A stretch of DNA of 64,000 nt, taken from the NCBI RefSeq assembly GCF_019316905.1, contig NZ_CP079216.1:868001-932000 (forward strand), in the 5' to 3' direction. The position numbers were made by a program, and so were the translations under genes. This document shows, piece after piece, positions 1-8,839 of the stretch. Source of the DNA: Tessaracoccus palaemonis (GTDB taxonomy: Bacteria; Actinomycetota; Actinomycetes; Propionibacteriales; Propionibacteriaceae). The notes under the pieces are model-generated. The model saw nothing but the letters and a program-made list of their open reading frames with translations, was not told where the DNA came from and did not search any database. Each line of letters starts with the position of its first letter. The first letter of the stretch is position 1.

Positions 1-1438
1 TCATCTCGCTGTCCCACGGGTCGGTGGACGAGGCCCGCGGGATGGTGATCGCCAGCGAGTCGTCGGCGGGTGCGCCGACGGTGACGGCGACGACGCCGCT
101 GCGCTTGGACGCGCCGTAGCGCGCGCTACCCGCGTCGATCGCGTCGTAGGTGACCTCGACGATCGCCTCGCCGGCCTTCTCGGCCGTGAGGGTGGCCCAG
201 CCGGGGTAGGTCGGGTCGGGCTCGATGGAGACGACGTCCTCGCCGGAGACCACGGTGTAGTGGTAGTCAGGTTCGATCATGTAGTTGCTGACCACGTCGC
301 TGACGATCTGCCAGGGTGCGCGGAAGCTGGCCAGCGGGAACGTGTCCCCGACGCCGAGCTGCAGGTCATTGTCGCCGTTGACGTTCAGCAGGACGGCGGC
401 GTCGTCGATGGTGCCGTAGGTCCCGGTGCTTCCCGTGTCGGACGGGTCGCCGTCGGGGAAGGTGATGTTGACGTCGTTGAGGTTCTTGATCCAGTTGGCC
501 TGGGTGATTCTTCCGGGCTGGGTGACCCGGTAGGTGACCGTGCCGTTGGTCGTCGGCACCTGGAAGCGGTGCGTGGTGGTGCCGTCGCCGTTGTCCGTGG
601 CGTAGGCCTCGTCGATAACGGTCTGGGCGTAGTTCTTGTTCTGCCTCAGCAGGGTGACGGTGGCGTCACTGGGGGCGGTCAGCCCGAAGTTCGACGCCGG
701 GACGGTGGTGAGCGCCGTGATCGAGTCGGTGACCTGTGCCTGCGTGGCCGTCGGGTTGACGGCGACGGTGCGGGCGGCGGTGCGCTCGGCGGCGGTGGCC
801 GTCGACGAGGGAGCGTCGACGATCGTGCGGATCAGCTCGGTCTTGTCGACCTGGTCGAAGTAGGGCGGAGAGCCCCAGCAGGCGTCTGCCAGCCCCAGGT
901 CGCAGCCGTAGCCGTACAGCGTGAACTGCCAGCGGATGACCTGCCCGTCGGTGACGGTGAAGGCCCCGGCGCCGACGTCGGCGGTGGTGTTGTCGACGGT
1001 GTACATCCAGCCGGACATGCCGTTGAAGTCGAACGCCCCCAGGGAGCCGTCGCCGTTGGAGGCGCCGAGCTCGAAGCCGTCCTGCTCGGTGATGTAGGAG
1101 GGGACCGTCGGGGTGAAGGAGTCGTCGACGCCGATCGTCTGGAGGTAGAAGCCGGAGTCGGTGGCCGTGCCGCCGTATTCCGCGTCGATGTCCGCCGCCT
1201 CCAGGGCATCGAGGGTGGCCTCTGCGGCCGTGGCGCCGTCGGCGACGGTGACCTTGACGGGCTCGACGAAGTAGCCCTGCCCAAGGTTGTAGCCCTCGAC
1301 CGTGACGTAGACGCTGACGTCGTCGGCGGCCCAGGAATAGGCGGGGGCGATGCCCAGGAGCAGCGCCACCGCGGCCAGCATTGACCAGATCGTCCTCGAT
1401 CTGTGCCGGGAACCTGCGGCCCGGTGTGTGTCCAACAT
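1..1438 (-). CDS. Exported DUF4430-domain protein, C-terminus cut by window edge
   Basis: This reading frame has no stop from the start at 1438 to the window edge (about 479 codons), so the gene continues outside. The ATG follows a GGGAGAGG ribosome site. The N-terminus is a signal peptide: basic residues (HRSRT), then a hydrophobic stretch (MLAAVALLLGIAPA), with likely cleavage near SWAAD. Residues about 45-170 fit DUF4430: a VTVEGYN-type strand, SGWMYTVDN and VIRWQFTLYGYG. DUF4430 is related to the C-terminal beta domain of animal transcobalamin and intrinsic factor. The rest looks like beta-rich and Ig-like stalk segments (for example WATLTAEKAGEAIVEV). A cobalamin riboswitch lies directly upstream. 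Likely role: a secreted or wall-bound cobalamin-capturing protein acting with the divergent barrel protein. The domain call is by eye; the binding role is inferred. Any wall anchor would lie outside the window. Confidence 0.8.
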   Translation of the reverse strand, partial: MLDTHRAAGSRHRSRTIWSMLAAVALLLGIAPAYSWAADDVSVYVTVEGYNLGQGYFVEPVKVTVADGATAAEATLDALEAADIDAEYGGTATDSGFYLQTIGVDDSFTPTVPSYITEQDGFELGASNGDGSLGAFDFNGMSGWMYTVDNTTADVGAGAFTVTDGQVIRWQFTLYGYGCDLGLADACWGSPPYFDQVDKTELIRTIVDAPSSTATAAERTAARTVAVNPTATQAQVTDSITALTTVPASNFGLTAPSDATVTLLRQNKNYAQTVIDEAYATDNGDGTTTHRFQVPTTNGTVTYRVTQPGRITQANWIKNLNDVNITFPDGDPSDTGSTGTYGTIDDAAVLLNVNGDNDLQLGVGDTFPLASFRAPWQIVSDVVSNYMIEPDYHYTVVSGEDVVSIEPDPTYPGWATLTAEKAGEAIVEVTYDAIDAGSARYGASKRSGVVAVTVGAPADDSLAITIPRASSTDPWDSEM

Positions 1439-1525
1439 GGTTGACAGTGCCTCTCCCGCGGTATGCACGGAGGCGGCTGCCTGCCCGTTGCGGATCCGCG
1501 ACAACGAAAAAGGTGAAGAGAATGC

Positions 1526-1650
1526 GGCCAGGCATTCCGACTTCGCCAGTTGGCGTCACGGCTGCGGGTCAGTGCCGGATTCACACCGGCTTCCCCTGGG
1601 GCGCACCCAGAGCGGTTGCTCACACGCAACCTAACAGAGCCGTCCGCTGT
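1526..1650 (-). promoter_or_regulatory. Cobalamin riboswitch for the DUF4430 gene
   Basis: Read on the minus strand, 1561-1597 gives the conserved core GGGAAGCCGGTGTGAATCC followed by GGCACTGACCCGC and AGCCGTGA. The closing segment at 1526-1541 reads GTCGGAATGCCTGGCC, which matches the 3' side of the B12 fold. The DUF4430 start is about 90 nt downstream. A TTAGGT at the upstream end could be the -10 box. The outer boundaries are approximate. Cobalamin would be expected to repress the downstream gene. Confidence 0.92.
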
Positions 1651-1699
1651 TGCGCATCCCCCAGTTTCCGCCGCGCAGTTTGCGTGGATCGGCTCCGGC

Positions 1700-1815
1700 A
1701 AGGGGAAGCGGGTGTTATGTTGTGCGTAGTCAGGAGAGGGAAAGCCGGTGTGAATCCGGCGCTGACCCGCAACCGTGAGGACGTCGAGGCGTCCGAGCCG
1801 GACCACCTGTCCCGA
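1700..1815 (+). promoter_or_regulatory. Cobalamin riboswitch for the alpha/alpha-barrel gene
   Basis: The core at 1736-1780 contains GGGAAAGCCGGTGTGAATCC, then GGCGCTGACCCGCAACCGTGAGG. The 3' segment GAGCCGGACCACCTGTCC lies at 1795-1812. A likely -10 box, TATGTT, sits at 1716-1721, so the leader before the core is shorter than in the divergent partner. About 100 nt of expression platform separate it from the ATG at 1916. The fold assignment is strong; the boundaries are approximate. Confidence 0.92.
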
Positions 1816-1915
1816 CGTTTCCGCCAAGTACTACATCCGTCGCGGACTGCGGATGGGCCAGCGCTCCTCTCGCGCCGCCTGCACGCGCAGCCTCGTGACT
1901 GAGAGGTTTCGCCCC

Positions 1916-3715
1916 ATGTCTTTCATCAGACGATTGTTCCTGCCACTGCTCACGGCGGTGGCGGTTCTCTTCGGTTCCGTCCTCGTCGCGGCCCCCGCCC
2001 GTGCCGACGAGGTCATCTCCGACCAGGCCTCCATCACCAAGGCTGCCGACTGGATCGCCCAGCAGTGGGCCGACGGCACCTACACGACCGGCGACGCCGG
2101 CCTGCTGGCCGACGGCATCATGGCGCTGGCCTCCGCCCGCCAGCACCACGACACGATGGAGGAGATGGTCGCAGGCCTGGAGCAGGTCGGCCCCACCTAC
2201 GTCATCAATCGCGCCGACGCCCTGGCCAAGGTCATCCTGACGGCCGACATCGCCGGCGTCGAGGACCCGGCCCACTTCTTCGGCCCCGACCGTGACCTCG
2301 TCCAGGAGCTCATCGACTACGTCAACGCCAAGAAGGCCCCGCAGGCCTGGGGCGGCTACCTGGCGACCATCGCCCTGTCCAGGCTCGGCAGGCTCGACGA
2401 CGTGTCGGATGAGGGCATGACCTACCTCATGTCCCGAATGATCATCACCAAGGACGGCGGCTTCGGCTGGTACGCGGCCGCACCCACCGGCGACCCGGAC
2501 TACACCGGCATCGGCATCTCGGCCATGCTCCTGCTCAGCCGGGACGACGAGGTGGCTGCCAGGTACCGCGAGGAGGCCGCGACGAAGCTGGCCAGCGGCA
2601 TCGCCTGGACCGAGAACGCCGCCAACCGGTTCACGAACGACGACGGCGACTACTTCTGGATGGCGAGCTTCGGCGGCGCCGACGGCGCCTCGTCGAACTC
2701 GACCGGCATGGTCGCCTCCGCGCTGGCCGAGGCCGGCGTGAACATCGAGTCGCCGAAGCGGGCGATGAAGAAGGAGCAGGCCGCCACCGACTCGGGCGCG
2801 GCCTGGTCCAACACCCGCATGGGCACCCGCGACGACATCCGCGCCACCGTGCAGGCCATCTTCGCCATCACCGGCGCCGGGTACGCCACGGCGGACTGGG
2901 ACGATTACAAGCGGGACATCACCGTCGGCACGGCGGAGATCTCCGGCACCGCGAAGGTGGGGGAGAAGCTCACCGTCACGTCCACCGGCTGGGAGCCTGC
3001 CGACGTCACGCTGTCCTACGCCTGGTTCCGCGACGGCGCGCAGCTGCCCGGCATCGACACGGCCAGCTACACCGTTTCCAAGTACAACATCGGCAAGAAG
3101 ATGACCGTGAAGGTCACCGCGTCCGCCGACGGCTACGCCGATGCGAGCGTCACGACGGCCCCGACGGCAACCGTCGTCGGGATGACCCTGAAGACGGCCA
3201 AGCCGACCATCTCCGGCACCCGGCAGGTGGGGCACACCCTGACCGCCAAGGCGGGGTCCTGGACCTCGGGCACGAAGCTGAGCTACCAGTGGTACCGGGA
3301 CGGCAAGAAGCTGACGGGCTACACGAAGTCGACGTTCGCGCTGACGCAGTACTCGCTGGGCAAGACGCTGACGGTGCAGGTGATCGGCACGAAGGACGGC
3401 TACGAGAGCGCGTCGGTGACCTCCGCCAAGACGGCGAAGGTGAAGGCCGGGACGCTGAAGTCGGCCACGCCGAAGATCTCGGGCACGACCAAGGTCGGCA
3501 GCAAGCTGACTGCCAAGGCGGGGTCCTGGACCTCGGGCACGAAGCTGAGCTACCAGTGGTACCGCGACGGCAAGAAGCTGAATGGCTACACCAAGTCGAC
3601 CTTCACGCTCACGAAGTACTCGAAGGGCAAGAAGCTCTCGGTGCACGTGACGGGGAAGAAGGCCGGGTACACGACGGTGACCACCCACTCCGCGAGGACC
3701 GCCGCGGTGAAGTAG
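1916..3715 (+). CDS. Secreted alpha/alpha-barrel (prenyltransferase-like) protein with three Ig-like repeats
   Basis: 599 aa. The ATG at 1916 follows GAGAGG and comes after the riboswitch; longer readings would run through the aptamer. Residues 1-30 are a signal peptide ending in an ARA cleavage site. Residues about 31-333 resemble the terpenoid cyclase/protein prenyltransferase alpha6/alpha6 barrel: ITKAADWIAQQW, then GDAGLLADGIMAL, then DGGFGWYAAAPTGDPDYTG. This is the fold of the N-terminal cobalamin-binding domain of transcobalamin and intrinsic factor. Three Ig-like repeats of about 88 aa follow (about 336-420, 421-509, 510-599), with WFRDG or WYRDGKKL motifs. No sortase motif or C-terminal membrane helix is present, so the protein is probably released or held non-covalently. 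The QW and DXDD catalytic motifs of true cyclases are not evident. A cobalamin-binding role is inferred from riboswitch control and the divergent DUF4430 partner. Confidence 0.85.
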   Translation: MSFIRRLFLPLLTAVAVLFGSVLVAAPARADEVISDQASITKAADWIAQQWADGTYTTGDAGLLADGIMALASARQHHDTMEEMVAGLEQVGPTYVINRADALAKVILTADIAGVEDPAHFFGPDRDLVQELIDYVNAKKAPQAWGGYLATIALSRLGRLDDVSDEGMTYLMSRMIITKDGGFGWYAAAPTGDPDYTGIGISAMLLLSRDDEVAARYREEAATKLASGIAWTENAANRFTNDDGDYFWMASFGGADGASSNSTGMVASALAEAGVNIESPKRAMKKEQAATDSGAAWSNTRMGTRDDIRATVQAIFAITGAGYATADWDDYKRDITVGTAEISGTAKVGEKLTVTSTGWEPADVTLSYAWFRDGAQLPGIDTASYTVSKYNIGKKMTVKVTASADGYADASVTTAPTATVVGMTLKTAKPTISGTRQVGHTLTAKAGSWTSGTKLSYQWYRDGKKLTGYTKSTFALTQYSLGKTLTVQVIGTKDGYESASVTSAKTAKVKAGTLKSATPKISGTTKVGSKLTAKAGSWTSGTKLSYQWYRDGKKLNGYTKSTFTLTKYSKGKKLSVHVTGKKAGYTTVTTHSARTAAVK

Positions 3716-3728
3716 GTGTGCACCTGAC

Positions 3729-3762
3729 GCGACGGCCCGGGACGTGCTTCCCGGGCCGTCGC
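3729..3762 (+). terminator. Hairpin terminator after the barrel gene
   Basis: Perfect 14-bp stem (3729-3742 with 3749-3762), a 6-nt loop and a GC-rich stem. It begins 13 nt after the stop codon. No T-tract follows, as is common in high-GC actinobacteria. Confidence 0.75.
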
Positions 3763-3824
3763 GCCGTCCAGGGAGGAGTCGCCGGGGCGGGCGGTGGTTA
3801 GGGTCGACGCTGTGGCGGGGGTAG

Positions 3825-5381
<1,557 letters not shown>

Positions 5382-5410
5382 GCCGCGCGACCCAGAGACA
5401 GGACACCCAC

Positions 5411-6511
5411 ATGTACGAGCTCGGACGCAGCAAGCGGGCCAGCCACGCCTACTCCTTCGACGACGTCGCCATCGCGCCCGCGCGCCGCACCCGCGGTGAG
5501 GACGAGGTCGACCTGACGTGGAAGATCGACGCGGTCTCGTTCGATGTGCCGATCGTCGCGGCCCCGATGGACTCGGTCATGTCACCGTCGACGGCCATCG
5601 AGATGGGCCGCCTCGGTGGCCTGGGCGTCCTCAACCTCGAGGGGCTCTGGACCCGGTACGAGGACCCTCAGCCGGCGTATGAGCTGCTGACGCAGGACTG
5701 TGACCAGGTCACGGCCACCAAGCGGCTGCAGGAGATCTACGCCGAGCCGGTCAAGCCGGAGCTGATCCGCGACCGCCTCGCCGAGCTGCGCCAGGCCGAC
5801 GTGCCCGTAGCCGGGTCGCTGTCTCCCGCCCGCACGCAGGAGTTCGCGCCGATCCTGGAGAAGGCCGGCATGGACTTCTTCGTGATCCGCGGCACCACGG
5901 TCTCCGCCGAGCATGTCGGCGGCGACAACGCCCTGAACCTCAAGGAGTTCATCTACAACTTCGACACCCCGGTGCTGGTCGGCGGAGTGGCCACCTACCG
6001 CGCGGCCCTGCACCTGATGCGCGCGGGTGCTGCTGGCGTGCTCGTCGGCTTCGGGGGCGGCACCACGCACACCACCAGCGCCGTGCTGGGCATCGAGGTC
6101 CCCATGGCCTCGGCCGTCGCCGACGTCGCCGAGGCCCGTCGTGACTACCTCGAGGAGTCGGGCGGCCGCTACGCCCACATCATCGCGGACGGCGCCACCG
6201 GACGCTCCGGCGCCATCGCCAAGGCCATCGCCTGCGGCGCGGACGCGGTCATGGTCGGCTCGCCGCTGGCCAGGGCCACCGAGGCCCCGGGCCGCGGGTG
6301 GCACTGGGGATCCGACTCCTACCACCCGCGCCTGCCGCGCGGCCAGCGCTCGTTCTTCGAGCAGGTCGGCACGCTCGAGGAGGTCGTGCTCGGCCCGTCG
6401 CGCGTCCCGGACGGCACCATGAATCTGGCCGGCGCCCTGCGCAAGTCCATGGCGCTGACCGGCTACACGGACATCAAGAGCTTCCAGCGGATCGACCTGA
6501 TCCTCCACTGA
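5411..6511 (+). CDS. guaB3: GuaB3 family IMP dehydrogenase-related protein
   Basis: 366 aa. It starts 29 nt after guaB. It shares the barrel opening (YSFDDVAIAPAR) and the AAPMDSVMS motif with GuaB but has no CBS domains. Where GuaB has its catalytic Cys loop, this protein reads VGFGGGTTHTTSAVLGIE, with no cysteine. That is the pattern of the actinobacterial GuaB3 family (the Rv3410c type), whose physiological reaction is less settled than that of GuaB. The C-terminal half keeps phosphate-binding signatures (IADGATGRSGAIAKAIACGADAVMVGS). The guaB-guaB3 pairing is typical of actinobacteria. Family assignment is firm; the activity is uncertain. Confidence 0.92.
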   Translation: MYELGRSKRASHAYSFDDVAIAPARRTRGEDEVDLTWKIDAVSFDVPIVAAPMDSVMSPSTAIEMGRLGGLGVLNLEGLWTRYEDPQPAYELLTQDCDQVTATKRLQEIYAEPVKPELIRDRLAELRQADVPVAGSLSPARTQEFAPILEKAGMDFFVIRGTTVSAEHVGGDNALNLKEFIYNFDTPVLVGGVATYRAALHLMRAGAAGVLVGFGGGTTHTTSAVLGIEVPMASAVADVAEARRDYLEESGGRYAHIIADGATGRSGAIAKAIACGADAVMVGSPLARATEAPGRGWHWGSDSYHPRLPRGQRSFFEQVGTLEEVVLGPSRVPDGTMNLAGALRKSMALTGYTDIKSFQRIDLILH

Positions 6512-6522
6512 CAGGAGCCCCG

Positions 6523-6828
6523 ATGGACGAGGCACAGGCCAGGGCCGAGCTGCAGAGGCTGCGCGGCAGCATCGACAACATGGACTCCGCGCTCATCCAC
6601 CTGCTGGCTGAGCGGTTCAAGGTGACGCAGCGGGTCGGCGAGCTCAAGGCGGGCGCCGGGCTGCCGGCAGCGGACACGGGCCGGGAGGCGCAGCAGATCG
6701 CGCGGCTGCGCGCGCTCGCGGCCGAGGCCGACCTGGATCCGGAGTTCGCCGAGAAGTTCATCACGTTCATCGTGCGCGAGGTGGTCCGCCACCACGAGCA
6801 GATCGCGAAGGGGCACCCGGGCCAGTAG
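6523..6828 (+). CDS. Chorismate mutase, AroQ class
   Basis: 101 aa, the size of a stand-alone AroQ-type enzyme that converts chorismate to prephenate for Phe and Tyr synthesis. The ATG follows ACAGGAG and begins 11 nt after guaB3. Family features are RLRGSIDNMDSALIHLLAERFKV at the N-terminus, then the VGELKA helix, and a long third helix through EKFITFIVREVVRHHEQIA. The conserved Arg, Lys, Asp and Gln positions of the all-helical active site appear to be present. Its place after the IMP dehydrogenase genes implies co-transcription with purine genes. Confidence 0.9.
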   Translation: MDEAQARAELQRLRGSIDNMDSALIHLLAERFKVTQRVGELKAGAGLPAADTGREAQQIARLRALAAEADLDPEFAEKFITFIVREVVRHHEQIAKGHPGQ

Positions 6829-6831
6829 GGC

Positions 6832-7194
6832 TCAGCCGGCCTTCGCCAGAGTCCCGATCTCGGTGCCGGAGCTGTCGAAGACGGTCATCGTGGCGTCGTC
6901 GACGGTGGCCGTCGACATGGTCGAGAGCCAGGTGTCGACGTCCTCGCAGTACATCTGGGTGGCCGCGACCTCGCCGAAGGTCACCGTCTGCTTGTCCTCC
7001 GACCATGTCCCGGTGAGTCGGTTGCAGCCGTCGGTTCCCGTGAGCGTGCCGTTGCCCGCGAGTTCGAGCTGCGGAGTGCCGTCGCTGCCCTCACCCCAGG
7101 TACCCTCCGCGGCGCTGCCCGCGGCGCATGAGAAGAGCAGCGCGATCGCCATGGCGGCCGCGAATGCGGCTCCCGCTGCTGTCGTCCCTGACAT
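6832..7194 (-). CDS. META-domain (HslJ-like) lipoprotein
   Basis: 120 aa. The ATG at 7194 is set by an ideal GGAGGTGA ribosome site; a longer frame upstream lacks one. The N-terminus is a hydrophobic signal ending in LLFSC, a lipobox with Phe at -2, so a lipid anchor is likely but not textbook. The body carries the META/HslJ signature GTDGCNRLTGTW, then GEVAATQMYC. Such domains are found in envelope proteins of unknown function. It is convergent with the chorismate mutase gene, with only 3 nt between stop codons. Confidence 0.8.
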   Translation of the reverse strand: MSGTTAAGAAFAAAMAIALLFSCAAGSAAEGTWGEGSDGTPQLELAGNGTLTGTDGCNRLTGTWSEDKQTVTFGEVAATQMYCEDVDTWLSTMSTATVDDATMTVFDSSGTEIGTLAKAG

Positions 7195-7294
7195 GGTGTC
7201 ACCTCCGCCTCCCGACCACGCCGTCGGGATGAGGCCCACAATAGGGCGGCGTCGTTCAGTAGTCGACAGCTTTCTCCGTCGCTATTGCACGAAT

Positions 7295-7320
7295 GTATAG
7301 CAGGTTATACGATCGTGTAA
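7295..7320 (+). promoter_or_regulatory. Promoter and probable operator of the TetR-ABC operon
   Basis: TTATACGATCGTGTAA (7305-7320) is a 16-bp palindrome with one mismatched pair, and it ends on the first base of the regulator start codon. A second partial palindrome, GTATA-N6-TATAC, spans 7295-7310. TATACG (7306-7311) is 8 nt before the ATG, consistent with a -10 box and a leaderless message, so a bound regulator would block its own promoter. Confidence 0.6.
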
Positions 7321-7958
7321 TGGGTGAGGATCTGACGGCCCGCGCAAGGCTGCGCGACGCGGCGATCGAGCTGCTGGCCGACGGCGGAGCCGCCGCGGTC
7401 AGCGCGCGGTCCGTCGCCGAGCGCGCCGGCGTCACGTCGGGCCTCATCCGGCACCACTTCGGCTCGATGGCGGGCCTGCTGGACGCCTGCGACGACCACG
7501 TCGCCGCCATCATCCGGGACCGCAAGGGGGAGGGGATGGCGCAGGGCCTCGGGTTCGACTCGGTCGCTGCGCTCCGGGACGCCGGCAACCAGACCGTCAT
7601 GGCGTACCTCGCCCGCAGGATCCCCGACGACGCCCCGGCTATCGCCCAGCTGGTGGACCAGATCGTCGACGACGCCGTCGGCTACCTGCGCGTCGGGCAG
7701 GAGAGCGGGCTGGTCACCGCGACCGACGACGATCGCGGCCGGGCCGCGATCCTCACGATGTTCTCGCTCGGGTCGCTCACGATGCACCGGCACCTCGCCC
7801 GCCACTTCGGCATCGACATCACGTCCGCCGACCTCGTCGCCCAGCCCGGCTATCCACGCTACCTGCTCGCCATGGTCGACGCGCTCGGCGCGGTGATCGA
7901 ACCGGGCGCCCTCGAGACCTACCGCACCGCCATCGCCCAGCTGAGGGAGAAGCCATGA
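7320..7958 (+). CDS. TetR family transcriptional regulator
   Basis: 212 aa. The start is the ATG at 7320: it falls 8 nt after a -10 box, and the first helix of the TetR fold begins right after it (ARLRDAAIELLADGG). The helix-turn-helix is SARSVAERAGVTSGLIRHHFGSMAGLLDA (about 29-57). The C-terminal ligand-binding part is not family-specific by eye. The gene overlaps the ABC ATPase gene by 4 bp (ATGA), and a palindromic operator overlaps its start. It is most likely the autorepressor of the exporter operon, released by a toxic substrate. The ligand is unknown. Confidence 0.9.
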   Translation: MGEDLTARARLRDAAIELLADGGAAAVSARSVAERAGVTSGLIRHHFGSMAGLLDACDDHVAAIIRDRKGEGMAQGLGFDSVAALRDAGNQTVMAYLARRIPDDAPAIAQLVDQIVDDAVGYLRVGQESGLVTATDDDRGRAAILTMFSLGSLTMHRHLARHFGIDITSADLVAQPGYPRYLLAMVDALGAVIEPGALETYRTAIAQLREKP

Positions 7959-8839
7959 ACCCCATCGTCACGCAGGCCATGACCAAGCACTACGGGAAGT
8001 TCCCCGCGCTGGTCGACCTCGATCTCGAGGTCCGCCCGGGGGAGGTCTTCGGGTTCCTCGGGCCCAACGGCGCCGGCAAGTCCACCGCGATCCGGTGCCT
8101 GCTGGGCGAGCTGAACCTGACCTCCGGCTCGGCGCAGGTGCTGGGCGCGGCGCCGCGCGGCGTCGCTCACCGGGCGAGGCTCGGGTACGTGCCCGCGGAC
8201 CTCAATCTGTGGCCCGGCATGACCGGGAGGCAGACGCTGCGCTTCTTCGCGCGGCTCCGCGGCGGCGTCGACCGGGCCTACGCCGACTCCCTGGCCGAGC
8301 GCCTCGGAGCCGACCTCGACAAGAAGGTGGGCGACCTGTCGACGGGCAACCGGCAGAAGGTCGGCCTGATCGCCGCGTTCATGCACCGTCCCGACCTGCT
8401 GATCCTCGACGAGCCGAACGCGGGCCTCGACCCGCTCGTGCAGCACGAGTTCTGGGCCATGATGCGCGAGGCCGCCGACGAGGGACGGTCGGTGTTCCTG
8501 TCGAGCCACACCCTCTCGGAGGTCGAGCGGGTGGCGGACCGCGTCGGCATCATCCGGAAGGGGCATCTGATCGCCGTCGAGGAGGTCGCCGAGCTGCGCA
8601 GCAAGCGCATGCGCCGCGTGGAGCTCGACGTCGACGGGGAGTTGAGCGCGGCGGAGTTGGCGGCCGTGCCCGGCACGCGCGACATCAGCGTGCTGCCCGG
8701 CAGGGCGACGCTGGACTTTGACGGGGAGATCTCTCAGCTGCTCGCCGTCGTGACCGCGAAGGCCCACCTCCGCGACCTGCACACGCAGGAGGCGGACCTC
8801 GAGGACATCTTCCTCACCTACTACAAGGACGAGTCGTGA
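7955..8839 (+). CDS. ABC exporter ATP-binding subunit
   Basis: 294 aa, full length for this type. Walker A is GPNGAGKST, the signature motif is the variant LSTGNRQKV, Walker B is LLILDEPNAGLDP, and the switch histidine is in SSHTLSEVERV. The C-terminal extension with SKRMRRVELDVDGE and DLEDIFLTYY is typical of ABC-2 and polyketide-antibiotic exporter ATPases. It overlaps the regulator by 4 bp and the permease by 4 bp (GTGA), so all three genes are translationally coupled. Likely role: energising drug or metabolite export. The substrate is unknown. Confidence 0.93.
   Translation: MNPIVTQAMTKHYGKFPALVDLDLEVRPGEVFGFLGPNGAGKSTAIRCLLGELNLTSGSAQVLGAAPRGVAHRARLGYVPADLNLWPGMTGRQTLRFFARLRGGVDRAYADSLAERLGADLDKKVGDLSTGNRQKVGLIAAFMHRPDLLILDEPNAGLDPLVQHEFWAMMREAADEGRSVFLSSHTLSEVERVADRVGIIRKGHLIAVEEVAELRSKRMRRVELDVDGELSAAELAAVPGTRDISVLPGRATLDFDGEISQLLAVVTAKAHLRDLHTQEADLEDIFLTYYKDES

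Noticed and set aside
260-1384. Plus-strand 374-codon frame opposite the DUF4430 gene
   Set aside because: Low-complexity Gly/Val/Arg sequence; the minus strand has a signal peptide, ribosome site, riboswitch and a DUF4430 domain.
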